From Aeromicrobium fastidiosum (GTDB lineage: Bacteria > Actinomycetota > Actinomycetes > Propionibacteriales > Nocardioidaceae), in NCBI RefSeq assembly GCF_017876595.1, contig NZ_JAGIOG010000001.1, positions 2,170,001 to 2,234,000 on the forward strand: 64,000 nucleotides of DNA, read 5' to 3'. This document shows positions 1 to 8,129 of the stretch, piece after piece (within the stretch, counting starts at the first letter, position 1; each line of letters opens with the position of its first letter). Position numbers and translations under genes: made by a program. The notes under the pieces were generated by a model. The model had not been told where the DNA came from. It ran no database searches and worked only from the letters and a program-made list of their open reading frames with translations.

Positions 1-291
1 TTCGGCGAGAAGTGCTGGAGGGACGAGAGCCAGAAGGCCATCGAGGACCTCGTCGGCTCCCGCATCTGGGTCGCCCCGAACAACGTCCGCGAGCAGGGGA
101 GCGGCACGTTCACGGTGTACGCCTGGAACCGGTCGAAGATCTTCGTGCAGGAGCAGCTGCTGCGCGACGGCAACGGCAAGATCATCGGCGACGGCGTGTC
201 CTACCCCAGGTACGAGGACGCCCTCGTCGCCGCCGAGGACGAGGCGGACAAGGCTGATCGTGGCCTGTGGAAGGCCTGCGGGGTCTCCTAG
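1..291 (+). CDS. SNase-like (thermonuclease-fold) protein, C-terminal part
   Basis: The reading frame is open from the first base and stops with TAG at 289-291, giving the last 96 residues of a protein whose start lies outside the window. The tail resembles staphylococcal-nuclease-like proteins: a stretch resembling the second half of the SNase barrel, then a helix with an alternating Glu/Asp/Ala pattern ending in RGLWKACG, close to the GLW..C ending common in secreted actinobacterial SNase proteins. The catalytic Arg/Asp/Glu residues would lie upstream, so activity cannot be judged. The family call rests on this short tail only. Confidence 0.55.
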   Translation, partial: FGEKCWRDESQKAIEDLVGSRIWVAPNNVREQGSGTFTVYAWNRSKIFVQEQLLRDGNGKIIGDGVSYPRYEDALVAAEDEADKADRGLWKACGVS

Positions 292-384
292 CCCCTGTGG
301 CTCCGCGGCGTCAGGTGTCGGACCGGACGACTACAGTTCAACCCGTCCGTGCACGACCTGACGTGATCTTCTCGAGGAGCCTGT

Positions 385-2439
385 GTGCCGTCTGCCGACG
401 ACCTGCTGACCGGACTCGACCCCGAGCAGCGCGAGGTGGCCCTGGCACTCCGGGGGCCCGTCAGCGTCGTGGCGGGTGCCGGCACCGGCAAGACCCGGGC
501 CATCACCCACCGCATGGCCTACGGGGTCGCGACGGGCGTCTACAAGCCCACCGAGGTGCTCGCGGTCACGTTCACGACCAAGGCCGCCAACGAGATGCGC
601 GTGCGCCTGCGTGACCTCGGTGCCGAAGGTGTCCAGGCCCGCACGTTCCACTCCGCGGCGCTCCGGCAGGCGCGTTACTTCTGGCCGCACGTCTACGGCG
701 GCGAGTTCCCCGAGGTCACGCAGTCCAAGTTCTCCCTCGTCGCCGAGGCCGTCCGGCGGCTCGGCCGGCGCGCCGACACCCCGCTGCTGCGCGACCTGTC
801 GTCCGAGATCGAGTGGGCCAAGGTGTCCAACATCGTCCCCACGGCCTACGCCGCCGCGGCCGGTCCCGCCCGTCGCGAGGTCGCCGATCTCGATCCGGGC
901 GAGGTCGCCAACGTGCTGGCCGCGTACGAGGAGGTCAAGCGCGAGCGGGGCCGCATCGACATGGAGGACATCCTGCTCGTCACCGCCGCGATCCTGGCCG
1001 ACGACGAGCGCATCGCCGCGACCGTCCGCCAGCAGTACCGCTGGTTCGTGGTCGACGAGTTCCAGGACGTCAACCCGCTGCAGTCGACCCTGCTCGACCT
1101 GTGGCTGGGCGGCCGCGACGACATCTGCGTCGTCGGCGACCCGCGTCAGACGATCTACTCCTTCGCGGGGGCGTCGCCGCGCATCCTGACGTCGTTCGCC
1201 CGCAAGCACGAGGGTGCCCAGCGCATCGAGCTCGTGCGCAACTACCGGTCGACGCCGCAGATCGTGGCGGCGGCCAACGCCGTCTTCGCGCGCACCGCCG
1301 CCGCAGGCGACATCCGGCTGCAGTCGCAGCAGGAGCCCGGCGACCCCGTCAGCTACATCGGCTACTCCGACGAGCTGGCCGAGGCCAACGCCGTGGCCAG
1401 CGAGATCTCGCTGCTGCACCGCCGCGGCGTGCCCTACCGCGAGATGGCGATCCTGTTCCGCATCAACGCGCAGTCCGAGGCCTTCGAGGAGGCGCTCGGC
1501 GAGCACGGCATCCCCTACGTCATGCGGGGCGCGACGGGCTTCTTCAACCGCGCCGAGGTGCGCCAGGCCGTGACGCTGCTGCGGGGGTCTGCGCGCGGCG
1601 GAGAGGCCGAGGGCCAGCACCTCGTCGACGACGTCCGGGCGATCTTCTCGGCCATGGGCCACACCGACGAGCCGCCCAGCGGTGCCGGGGCCGTGCGCGA
1701 CCGGTGGGAGTCGCTGCACGCGATCGTGTCGATGGCCACCGATCTCGCCGAGAGCAATCCGTCGGCCGGCATGACCGAGCTCGTCGCCGACCTCGACCGC
1801 CGCATCGAGCAGGCCCACGCACCCGCGGCCGACGGTGTCACGCTCGCGACGCTGCACTCGGCCAAGGGACTGGAGTGGGACGCCGTGTTCTGCGTCGGCA
1901 TGCACGAGGGCATGATGCCGAGCGTCCACGCCGACACCCCCGAGATGGTCGAGGAGGAGCGCCGGCTGTTCTACGTCGGCGTCACCCGCGCCCGGCACGA
2001 CCTCATGATCTCGTGGGCGTCCACGCGCAAGGCCGGTGGCCGCGGCAACCGTCAGCCCACCCGCTTCCTCGACTCGCTCCTGCCGTCCAACCACGCCGCC
2101 CGTCAGGTCTCGTCGCAGGCCCGTCAGCGCAAGGTCGCCAAGTGCCGGGTCTGCAACACGGTGCTGGCGGTGGCCGACCGCAAGCTCGGCCGGTGCGCCG
2201 ACTGCCCGGCCACCTACGACGAGACGCTGTACGAGTCATTGCGCGCGTGGCGCAGGGAGCAGTCCACCGAGCAGGGCAAGCCGGCCTACGTCGTGTTCAC
2301 CGACGCGACGCTGCAGGCGATCGCGGAGTCCAAGCCGTCCGACGTCACGGCGCTGGCCAAGGTGCCGGGAGTGGGCCCCGCCAAGATCGACGCGTACGCC
2401 GACGACGTCCTGGGCCTCGTCGAGGCGTCGAACAGCTGA
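385..2439 (+). CDS. uvrD2: UvrD-like ATP-dependent DNA helicase with HRDC domain (UvrD2)
   Basis: Superfamily 1A 3'-5' DNA helicase of 684 residues, acting in DNA repair. Walker A GAGTGKT lies at residues 31-37 and the helicase motif II DEFQD near 223-227. Further motifs include VVGDPRQTIYSF (motif III) and the TLHSAKGLEWD and VTRARHDL motifs of UvrD/Rep proteins. A four-cysteine patch (CRVC...CADC) near 590-615 is followed by an HRDC domain at the C terminus, the layout of mycobacterial UvrD2. The GTG start is chosen for GAGGAG about 5 bases upstream. It converges on the ABC1 kinase gene with only 9 bases between the stops. Confidence 0.93.
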   Translation: MPSADDLLTGLDPEQREVALALRGPVSVVAGAGTGKTRAITHRMAYGVATGVYKPTEVLAVTFTTKAANEMRVRLRDLGAEGVQARTFHSAALRQARYFWPHVYGGEFPEVTQSKFSLVAEAVRRLGRRADTPLLRDLSSEIEWAKVSNIVPTAYAAAAGPARREVADLDPGEVANVLAAYEEVKRERGRIDMEDILLVTAAILADDERIAATVRQQYRWFVVDEFQDVNPLQSTLLDLWLGGRDDICVVGDPRQTIYSFAGASPRILTSFARKHEGAQRIELVRNYRSTPQIVAAANAVFARTAAAGDIRLQSQQEPGDPVSYIGYSDELAEANAVASEISLLHRRGVPYREMAILFRINAQSEAFEEALGEHGIPYVMRGATGFFNRAEVRQAVTLLRGSARGGEAEGQHLVDDVRAIFSAMGHTDEPPSGAGAVRDRWESLHAIVSMATDLAESNPSAGMTELVADLDRRIEQAHAPAADGVTLATLHSAKGLEWDAVFCVGMHEGMMPSVHADTPEMVEEERRLFYVGVTRARHDLMISWASTRKAGGRGNRQPTRFLDSLLPSNHAARQVSSQARQRKVAKCRVCNTVLAVADRKLGRCADCPATYDETLYESLRAWRREQSTEQGKPAYVVFTDATLQAIAESKPSDVTALAKVPGVGPAKIDAYADDVLGLVEASNS

Positions 2440-2448
2440 GGCGCGTGC

Positions 2449-3798
2449 TCACCCCTCCGCGAACCCCGGGAGGGACTCCTCGAGGATCGCGCGGAACGGG
2501 GCCGTCGCACCCAGCTGGCTCAGCACCCCGATGCCGCCGATCCACACCCGGTGGATCAGTAGGTACTGCGGCGGCAGGTTGATCTTCATGGCGGTGCCCA
2601 TGCCCTCGGCGGTGGGCGCGCTGACCCGCAGCGTCTGCGCGCGCATCCATTCTCGGCTGAATGTGAACCGTTCGACCTGCGCGGGCTCCACGAACGGTCC
2701 GATGTATCGGGCGATCGTCTCGGCATCGAGGTCGCTGCGAGACTTCAGGAAGCCCTCGTCGCGCAGCCCCTCGAGGACGCTGTCGTAGTCGCCGTCGACG
2801 GCATGCCGCAGCAGGCGTCCCATCGAGACCGGCAGGCCCTCGGGCAGTCGGGCGACGGCACCGAAGTCGACGACGCCGAGCTTGCCGTCGGGCATGATGC
2901 GGAAGTTGCCGGGGTGAGGGTCGGCGTGCAGCATGCCGGCGCGACTCGGCCCGGCGAACAGGAAGCGGACGTACGCCTCGCCGTAGCGGTCGCGCTCGTC
3001 CTGCGTGCCCGACGTGATGATCTGGGCCAACGACGAGTCGCTCTCGAGCCAGGTCGACACCAGGGCCCGCGGTGTGTGCGCCAGCGGCTCGGGGACGACG
3101 ATGTCGGCGTCACCGTTGAACTCGGCGGCGAACACCCCCTGCGCGCCGGCCTCGAGGCTGTAGTCGAGCTCCTCGGCCACGCGGTCCTGCAGCTCCTTGA
3201 TGAGCGGCTTGACGTCGAGGCCGGGCGCGACGACGCCGAAGAGCCGGGCCAGCCGGGAGATCTGCTTGAGGTCGGAGATCAGTGCCTTGGCCGCGCCCGG
3301 GTACTGCAGCTTGACGGCGACCTCCTGGCCGTCCTTCCACGTGGCCCGGTGCACCTGGCCGATCGACGCCGAGGCGGCGGGCTTGTCGGCGAACGTCGGG
3401 AACTTGTCGCGCCACTCCGAGCCGAACTCGGTGGCCATGACGCGGTGGACCGTCGCGGGCGGCATGGGCGGTGCGGAGTCCTGCAGCTTGACGAGCGTCT
3501 CGCGGTAGGGGCCGATGAACTCCTCGGGCAGGGCGGCCTCGAAGATGCTCATGGCCTGGCCGAACTTCATGGCCCCGCCCTTGAGCTGCCCGAGCACGCT
3601 GAAGATCTGATCGGCCGTGCGGCGCTGCACCTCGTCGAGCACGAGGTTGGCGGGCGTGCCGACGATCCGCTTGCCGAGGCCGAGCGTCGTCCGTCCCGCG
3701 AACCCGACCGGCAACGACGCCAGACGGGCGGTGCGAGCGAAGGTGCTGCCGCTGATGGGGCGGCTCCTGTCGGGGTCCTTCTCGGGGTTGTCGGGCAC
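2449..3798 (-). CDS. ABC1/AarF/UbiB-family atypical kinase
   Basis: A protein of about 449 residues in the ABC1 (AarF/UbiB) atypical kinase family. The family's marker LKGGAMKFGQ (KxGQ motif) is followed by an Ala-rich nucleotide loop (ASASIGQVHRA), VAVKLQYPG with the conserved Lys, and HADPHPGNF and VVDFGAV, equivalent to the catalytic and metal-binding loops. In other bacteria the family supports quinone synthesis; actinobacterial members next to uvrD2 (Rv3197 type) have been linked to drug tolerance. The open frame runs far upstream, but similarity begins near the GTG at 3798, which I take as start; another GTG lies at 3825. The target is unknown. Confidence 0.88.
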   Translation of the reverse strand: MPDNPEKDPDRSRPISGSTFARTARLASLPVGFAGRTTLGLGKRIVGTPANLVLDEVQRRTADQIFSVLGQLKGGAMKFGQAMSIFEAALPEEFIGPYRETLVKLQDSAPPMPPATVHRVMATEFGSEWRDKFPTFADKPAASASIGQVHRATWKDGQEVAVKLQYPGAAKALISDLKQISRLARLFGVVAPGLDVKPLIKELQDRVAEELDYSLEAGAQGVFAAEFNGDADIVVPEPLAHTPRALVSTWLESDSSLAQIITSGTQDERDRYGEAYVRFLFAGPSRAGMLHADPHPGNFRIMPDGKLGVVDFGAVARLPEGLPVSMGRLLRHAVDGDYDSVLEGLRDEGFLKSRSDLDAETIARYIGPFVEPAQVERFTFSREWMRAQTLRVSAPTAEGMGTAMKINLPPQYLLIHRVWIGGIGVLSQLGATAPFRAILEESLPGFAEG

Positions 3799-3824
3799 GT
3801 CGTCAGGATAGTCCGGCCAGCGCA

Positions 3825-4691
3825 CTATGCCGCGTTGAGCAGATCGCACGAGCACCGGTGGTGGAACGCGACGTTCCACACGGCGCGCTGGTCGTGCCCG
3901 GGGCCGACGACCAGGCACCGGCCGACCGTACGGGGCAGGTCGCCGTCGAGCACGGCCATGATCTCGGCGGCGACCTCGACCGCGGCGGCATGCGCGGTGA
4001 GGCCAGCGAGGGCGGTGGGTCGCGCGTGCGGCGGGCGCTGGCCGAGCTGGTGGACGAGCGCCGGCCAGGCCGGGTCCCAGTCGGCCCTGTGCAGGTCGTG
4101 GCACGAGACGCACGGCGTGCGACCGGGACGGACGAACGGCCCGATGCGCACCCTGTCCTCGTCGATGACGACGGGCAGGTGGTCGAGGCCCAGCACCGAG
4201 GCCTGCTCGTAGACCGACCGGGAGGCCTCGCCGTACGAGATGACGACCAGCAGCTCGGGCTCGCCGGGGGACAGGTCGACGAGCCCGGACGAGGCGAGCG
4301 CCGCGCGCGTCGCGGCGACGAGGTCGGACGCGCCGGCCGATGCCACGAAGCCGACGGCCCGTGCGGCGGGTCGGCGCGGCTCGACCTCGGCCGCGTCGAC
4401 GACGGCTCCGGCGGCGCGCAGGCTCGCGAGCACCTCGCGGACGTCGTCGGTGAGCTCGGGGATGTCGTGAGCGGCCATCACGGCGAGGCGGTCGACGTCC
4501 CGCACTCCGTCGAGCAGCCGCAGCAGCGCCACGAGCCCGGGTCGGTCGTCGACCACGATGCCGGGCGACGTGCCGACCTGCAGGTGCGTCGCGTCGCGCC
4601 GCAGCAACGGGGCACCGGGGCGCAGGGCGGGTCGGAAGATCATGCCGACAGCGTCGTCCCGGCTGCTCCCCGTGGCGAACGGGTCGTCCAC
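3825..4691 (-). CDS. Cyclodehydratase-like (ocin-ThiF-type) protein of unknown role
   Basis: A 288-residue protein resembling the E1/ThiF-like leader-binding half of thiazole/oxazole peptide cyclodehydratases. The N terminus has the LRPGAPLLRRDATHLQVG opening of that family, and a central segment reads PFVRPGRTPCVSCHDLHR, the usual Cys-x-x-Cys-containing stretch. Homologues sit in the same place in many actinobacteria (Rv3196 position) without any precursor peptide, YcaO or dehydrogenase gene, and none is visible here. It may therefore have a housekeeping role unrelated to bacteriocins. It is followed on the same strand by the ABC1 kinase after about 26 bases, so the two are probably co-transcribed. 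Confidence 0.7.
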   Translation of the reverse strand: MDDPFATGSSRDDAVGMIFRPALRPGAPLLRRDATHLQVGTSPGIVVDDRPGLVALLRLLDGVRDVDRLAVMAAHDIPELTDDVREVLASLRAAGAVVDAAEVEPRRPAARAVGFVASAGASDLVAATRAALASSGLVDLSPGEPELLVVISYGEASRSVYEQASVLGLDHLPVVIDEDRVRIGPFVRPGRTPCVSCHDLHRADWDPAWPALVHQLGQRPPHARPTALAGLTAHAAAVEVAAEIMAVLDGDLPRTVGRCLVVGPGHDQRAVWNVAFHHRCSCDLLNAA

Positions 4692-4824
4692 AGCGCGGTC
4701 GAAACCGCTGCGATCGCGGCACGGGTACGGCGCGACGCGCCGGGTGCGAGCGGCGCAGGTTCCGCGCGATACTGCCCGTCACGCGTAGTCTGACAGTGAC
4801 CTGCATCACATCAAGGAGACTGTC

Positions 4825-4983
4825 ATGGCTGAAACATGGAGCGGCGAGTTCTACTGCGTCAAGTGCAAGGACAAGCGCGAGACGTCCGGCGAGGTCCACG
4901 TCAGCGACAAGGGCACGCGGATGGCCAAGGGCGTCTGCCCGGTGTGCGGCACCAAGCTCAACCGGATCCTGGGCAAGGCCTGA
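4825..4983 (+). CDS. Small zinc-ribbon protein (DUF5679 type)
   Basis: A 52-residue protein preceded by a good ribosome site (AAGGAG at 4813-4818, six bases before ATG). It contains two CxxC knuckles, YCVKC near residues 10-14 and CPVCG near 38-42, separated by a short beta-rich stretch (SGEVHVSDKGT). This is the layout of DUF5679, a small zinc-ribbon family common in Actinobacteria and Chloroflexi. No enzymatic function is known. It is divergent from the cyclodehydratase-like gene, and the 133-base gap between them probably holds both promoters. The DnaA-box-like cluster begins about 120 bases after its stop. Confidence 0.75.
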   Translation: MAETWSGEFYCVKCKDKRETSGEVHVSDKGTRMAKGVCPVCGTKLNRILGKA

Positions 4984-5103
4984 ACAGACACGACGACGGC
5001 TCCCGGCCGCGTTCGTCTTCCCCAAGCGAGCGCGGCCGAGGGCCTCGATGGAGCATGACCGTAGGGCGTCGCGTGCGCTCCCGTCAACCGACTTCACCGA
5101 ACT

Positions 5104-5255
5104 GTTGTCCACGCTTGTGGATAACCATGGGGACAACGTGTGGGGCGCGCCGTGGGACGTGTGGACGAGGACGTGCACAACCTGTGGACGAACTGGGGAC
5201 CACGGCAGCGGCAAGCCCCTGACCTGCGGTTCAGCATGCATCCTCCTGTGCACAA
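5104..5255. promoter_or_regulatory. Cluster of DnaA-box-like sequences
   Basis: In the 304-base gap between the zinc-ribbon gene and the peptidase gene, short sequences close to the actinobacterial DnaA box TTGTCCACA recur on both strands. They are TTGTCCACG (5104-5112), TTATCCACA read on the minus strand (5116-5124), TCGTCCACA on the minus strand (5160-5168 and 5183-5191), TTGTGCACG on the minus strand (near 5172-5180) and TTGTGCACA on the minus strand (5247-5255). GGGGACAAC near 5129-5137 is a partial match. No replication gene is adjacent, so this is unlikely to be oriC. It could titrate DnaA or bring the neighbours under DnaA control. Confidence 0.5.
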
Positions 5256-5287
5256 CTATTGCTGACGGGGCCCGGTAGATTGGTCCC

Positions 5288-5779
5288 GTGAGCGAGGTCG
5301 AGATCCGTCGCAGCGCCCGGCGCAAGCGCACCGTGCGGGCCTATCGGGAGGGCGACAAGACCATCGTCCTGATGCCGGCCAACCTGTCGAAGAAGGTCGA
5401 GGACGAGCACGTCCGATCGCTCGTGGCACGGCTCGACCAGCGCGAGCAGCGGGTGCGGCCGAGCGATGACGAGCTGCTGTCCCGCGCGTCCCACCTCTCG
5501 CGCACGTGGCTCGACGGCGAGGCCGTCCCGTCGTCGGTGCGGTGGGTGACGAACATGGATCAGCGGTGGGGCTCGTGCTCGAGCGACGACCGCAGCATCC
5601 GCATCTCGCACCGGCTCAAGGGCGTGCCCACGTACGTGCTCGACTACGTGCTGGTGCACGAGCTGGCGCACCTGATCGAGCCCAACCACGGCAGGGGCTT
5701 CTGGACGCTCGTCGCCGCCTACCCCGACGTCGAGCGCGCTAAGGCCTTCCTCGAAGGCGTGTCGTGGCAGCAGCGATGA
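5288..5779 (+). CDS. YgjP-like (DUF45) zinc metallopeptidase domain protein
   Basis: A 163-residue protein with the zinc-peptidase motif HELAH near residue 125, followed by NHGRGFW, in which the His is the usual third ligand of the YgjP/DUF45 family. The conserved RWGSCSS stretch precedes it by about 30 residues, also typical. The family is cytoplasmic and its substrate is not established. Translation starts at GTG 5288. Its stop lies inside the 3' end of the oppositely oriented NUDIX gene, so the two coding regions overlap by 41 bases tail to tail. Confidence 0.85.
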   Translation: MSEVEIRRSARRKRTVRAYREGDKTIVLMPANLSKKVEDEHVRSLVARLDQREQRVRPSDDELLSRASHLSRTWLDGEAVPSSVRWVTNMDQRWGSCSSDDRSIRISHRLKGVPTYVLDYVLVHELAHLIEPNHGRGFWTLVAAYPDVERAKAFLEGVSWQQR

Positions 5780-6293
5780 GGTCGCGCACCGACTGATCGG
5801 TCCCCTCGGGCAGGTCGTCGGCCGCGAACCAGGCAAGGTCGTCCGACTCGTCGCTGATGACCTCCTGCGCGCCCGCAGGTGCCACGGCGACGTACTGGAC
5901 GTCGAGGTGGTGCGAGGGTCGGATCGGTCCGCACGAGGGAACCTCGTGAAGCGACAGCAGCACGGGCTCGCGGTCGATGGCGAGGTCGGCGATGCCGCTC
6001 TCCTCGCGCCCCTCGCGCAGCGCGGCCTGCGCGAGTGTCTCGTCGACGGGCTCGCAGTGCCCGCCCGTCTGCAGCCACCGGCCGAGCCGCCGGTGCAGCG
6101 TCAGCAGCACGCGGGAGTGATCGGCCGAGACGATCAGCGCACTCGCCGTGAGGTGATCGGGATGGCAGTCGCGGCTCATGGCGTCGGCGTGGCGCTCGAG
6201 GTGGTCGAGGTAGACCTGCCGAAGCCGTCGCTGCTCGGGATCGGACGACGACCAGCTGGTCAGGACGTCGTGCGCGTCGTCACGCAGCGTCAC
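5739..6293 (-). CDS. NUDIX hydrolase
   Basis: A 184-residue protein with a Nudix box: TGGHCEPVDETL followed by the core REGREESGI around residues 93-115. One extra residue separates the first Gly from the Glu, a common variant. The natural substrate of this subgroup (a nucleoside diphosphate linked to something) cannot be told from sequence. The GTG start at 6293 overlaps the stop of the upstream metalloprotease gene in a GTGA arrangement, implying translational coupling. A downstream ATG (MSRDCHPDH) is a less likely start. Its 3' end overlaps the peptidase gene on the other strand by 41 bases. Confidence 0.85.
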   Translation of the reverse strand: MTLRDDAHDVLTSWSSSDPEQRRLRQVYLDHLERHADAMSRDCHPDHLTASALIVSADHSRVLLTLHRRLGRWLQTGGHCEPVDETLAQAALREGREESGIADLAIDREPVLLSLHEVPSCGPIRPSHHLDVQYVAVAPAGAQEVISDESDDLAWFAADDLPEGTDQSVRDLIAAATTRLRGRP

Positions 6294-7597
6294 GCGGTCG
6301 GGCCTGCGCCGTCGCCCTTGCCATCGTCGTCCTGGCCACCGTCGAGCAGCTCGCCGAGCTCGGCGTCGAAGTCGTCGTCGCCCTGCGACCGCTTCTCGCC
6401 CTGCGCGAAGCCGAGCGGGTCGTCGAGGTCGGACGCGGCGGGCATCAGGTCGGGGTGGCCCCACACGGCGTCGCGCGCCTCGGCGCCCTGGCGATCGCGC
6501 AGCGCGGCCCAGAGCGTCGTGGCCTCGCGCAGCTTGCGGGGGCGCAGCTCGAGCCCCACCAGGGCGGCGAACGTCTGCTCGGCCGGTCCGCCGGTCGCCC
6601 GACGGCGACGCATCGCCTCGGCGAGCGGGGTCGCAGCCGGCATGCGTCCAGCGGTCGCCTGGGCGACGACCTCGTCGACCCAGCCCTCGATGAACGCGAG
6701 CAGCGTCTCGAGCCGGTCGACGGCCCGCTGCTGCTCGGGGGTGCGCTCGGGCTCGAACATCCCGCCAGCGAGGGCCTCCTGGATGTCCTCGGGGCGGGAC
6801 GGGTCGAGGCCCCTCATCTGCGACTCGATCGCCGCGACGTCGATGCGGGTGCCCCGGCCGTACTCCTCGATGGCCCCGACCAGCGCCGAGCGCAGCCAGG
6901 GGGAGTGCTGGAAGAGCCGGTGGTGCGCGCACTCGCGCAGGACGACGTAGAGGAGCACGTCGGACGCAGGGTGCTCGAGCCCCTCGCCGAACGCCTCGAC
7001 CCCGGCAGGGATGACCGCTGCGACGCGATCGCGTCCGAGCGGGAGGCCGATGTCGGTGGACGAGACGACCTCACCGGCGAGCCCGCCGAGCGCCTGACCG
7101 ACCTGCTGGCCGAACATCGCGCCGCCGGCCTGCGACAGCATGCCCATGAGCGGGCCGGCCATCGCCTTGGCCTCCTCCGGCAGGGCTTCGCCCATGGCCT
7201 TGACGACGTGCTGGGCGATGGGCTCGACGAGCTGCTGCCACGTGTCGGCCGTCTCCTCGATCCAGTGCGCCTTGCTCCAGGCCGTCGCCGAGGTGGCTCC
7301 GGCGGGGAACGAGGTGGCGGTGTCGAGCCACATCTCGGCGAGCCGGGCGGCGTCGTCGACGGCGCGCTGCTGGGCCGAGGTGGGCGACGGGTCGGGACCG
7401 GCCGCCGCGAGGGTCTGGCGTGCGACGTCCTTGGCGAGCTCGAAGTTGACGCTGCCCTCGTGCGGGGCGAACATCTTCTGCATCTGGCCCATGATCTGGT
7501 TCATGTCGATCTGGCCGCTCGAGAACGCGCCGAAGATCTGCTCCATCGGCGTGCCCTTGAAGGGGTTCTGGGCGTCGTCCTTGTCGTCATCGGCCAT
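6290..7597 (-). CDS. DUF2342-type zinc-dependent metalloprotease
   Basis: A 435-residue protein of the actinobacterial family annotated as zinc-dependent metalloprotease (DUF2342, Rv3195 position). A Gly-rich helix pair (GGAMFGQQVGQALGGLAGEV) precedes a conserved core with LRECAHHRLFQHSPWL near residues 216-231 and a following acidic helix. The motif is ECAHH rather than a textbook HExxH, so peptidase activity should not be assumed. The C-terminal tail is acidic and disordered-looking. No signal peptide is visible. It heads a two-gene unit with the NUDIX gene and is divergent from moaE across 66 bases. Confidence 0.8.
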   Translation of the reverse strand: MADDDKDDAQNPFKGTPMEQIFGAFSSGQIDMNQIMGQMQKMFAPHEGSVNFELAKDVARQTLAAAGPDPSPTSAQQRAVDDAARLAEMWLDTATSFPAGATSATAWSKAHWIEETADTWQQLVEPIAQHVVKAMGEALPEEAKAMAGPLMGMLSQAGGAMFGQQVGQALGGLAGEVVSSTDIGLPLGRDRVAAVIPAGVEAFGEGLEHPASDVLLYVVLRECAHHRLFQHSPWLRSALVGAIEEYGRGTRIDVAAIESQMRGLDPSRPEDIQEALAGGMFEPERTPEQQRAVDRLETLLAFIEGWVDEVVAQATAGRMPAATPLAEAMRRRRATGGPAEQTFAALVGLELRPRKLREATTLWAALRDRQGAEARDAVWGHPDLMPAASDLDDPLGFAQGEKRSQGDDDFDAELGELLDGGQDDDGKGDGAGPTA

Positions 7598-7663
7598 GCG
7601 TCAACACTACCGAGTGCGGCCAGCGGCTCCACGCAGATCGTGTTCGCCCTACGATGAATCTCC

Positions 7664-8095
7664 ATGACCGTTGTTCGCCTCGTCGACATCCGCGAGAGCC
7701 CCCTGAGCCTCGACGAGGTCTACGCCGCGGTGACCGATCCGGCGGCGGGTGGCATCTGCCTGTTCGTCGGCACGGTGCGCGACCACGACGGAGGGCAGGC
7801 CGTCTCTGCCCTGGGCTACTCGTCGCACCCCACCGCCGTCGCTCGGCTGCGCGACGTGGCCGAGCGCATCGCGGGGGAGTGCGACGTCGTGGCGCTCGCG
7901 GGCGTCCACCGCGTCGGTGACCTGGCGATCGGCGATCTCGCGGTCGTCGTCGGTGCGTCGGCGGCCCACCGTGCGGACGCCTTCGAGGCCTGCCGGCGGC
8001 TCATCGACGAGCTCAAGGCAGACGTGCCGGTGTGGAAGCACCAGACATTCGTCTCGGGCGAGGCGGAGTGGGTCCATCCCGATCAGCCCGCGTAG
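7664..8095 (+). CDS. moaE: Molybdopterin synthase catalytic subunit MoaE
   Basis: A 143-residue MoaE. With MoaD-thiocarboxylate it inserts dithiolene sulfur into cyclic pyranopterin monophosphate during molybdenum cofactor synthesis. Conserved pieces are CLFVGTVRDHD near residues 32-42, VHRVGDLAIGD near 83-93, ASAAHRADAFEACR near 99-112 and VPVWKHQTF near 122-130, the last holding the family's catalytic lysine. No moaD or other cofactor gene lies in the window, so its partner must be encoded elsewhere. The start ATG lies 66 bases from the divergent metalloprotease gene. Confidence 0.92.
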   Translation: MTVVRLVDIRESPLSLDEVYAAVTDPAAGGICLFVGTVRDHDGGQAVSALGYSSHPTAVARLRDVAERIAGECDVVALAGVHRVGDLAIGDLAVVVGASAAHRADAFEACRRLIDELKADVPVWKHQTFVSGEAEWVHPDQPA

Positions 8096-8129
8096 CGCGG
8101 AGGTTGGCATCGTTCACTAGGATTCACCC

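Noticed and set aside
331-2094. A 587-codon minus-strand open frame opposite uvrD2
   Set aside because: An antisense shadow of a well-supported helicase gene, with no motif of its own.
3825-4691. A thiazole/oxazole peptide biosynthetic cluster
   Set aside because: Only the leader-binding-like protein is present; no YcaO, dehydrogenase, precursor or exporter is nearby.
5104-5255. The DnaA-box-like cluster as the chromosome origin
   Set aside because: No dnaA, dnaN, gyrB, rpmH or parAB gene is nearby, and there is no AT-rich unwinding stretch next to the boxes.
4796-5278. A 160-codon plus-strand open frame spanning the zinc-ribbon gene and the DnaA-box-like cluster
   Set aside because: It is out of frame with the zinc-ribbon gene, which has a good ribosome site and clear CxxC pairs. 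The rest is made of the repeated TGTGGAC-like boxes.
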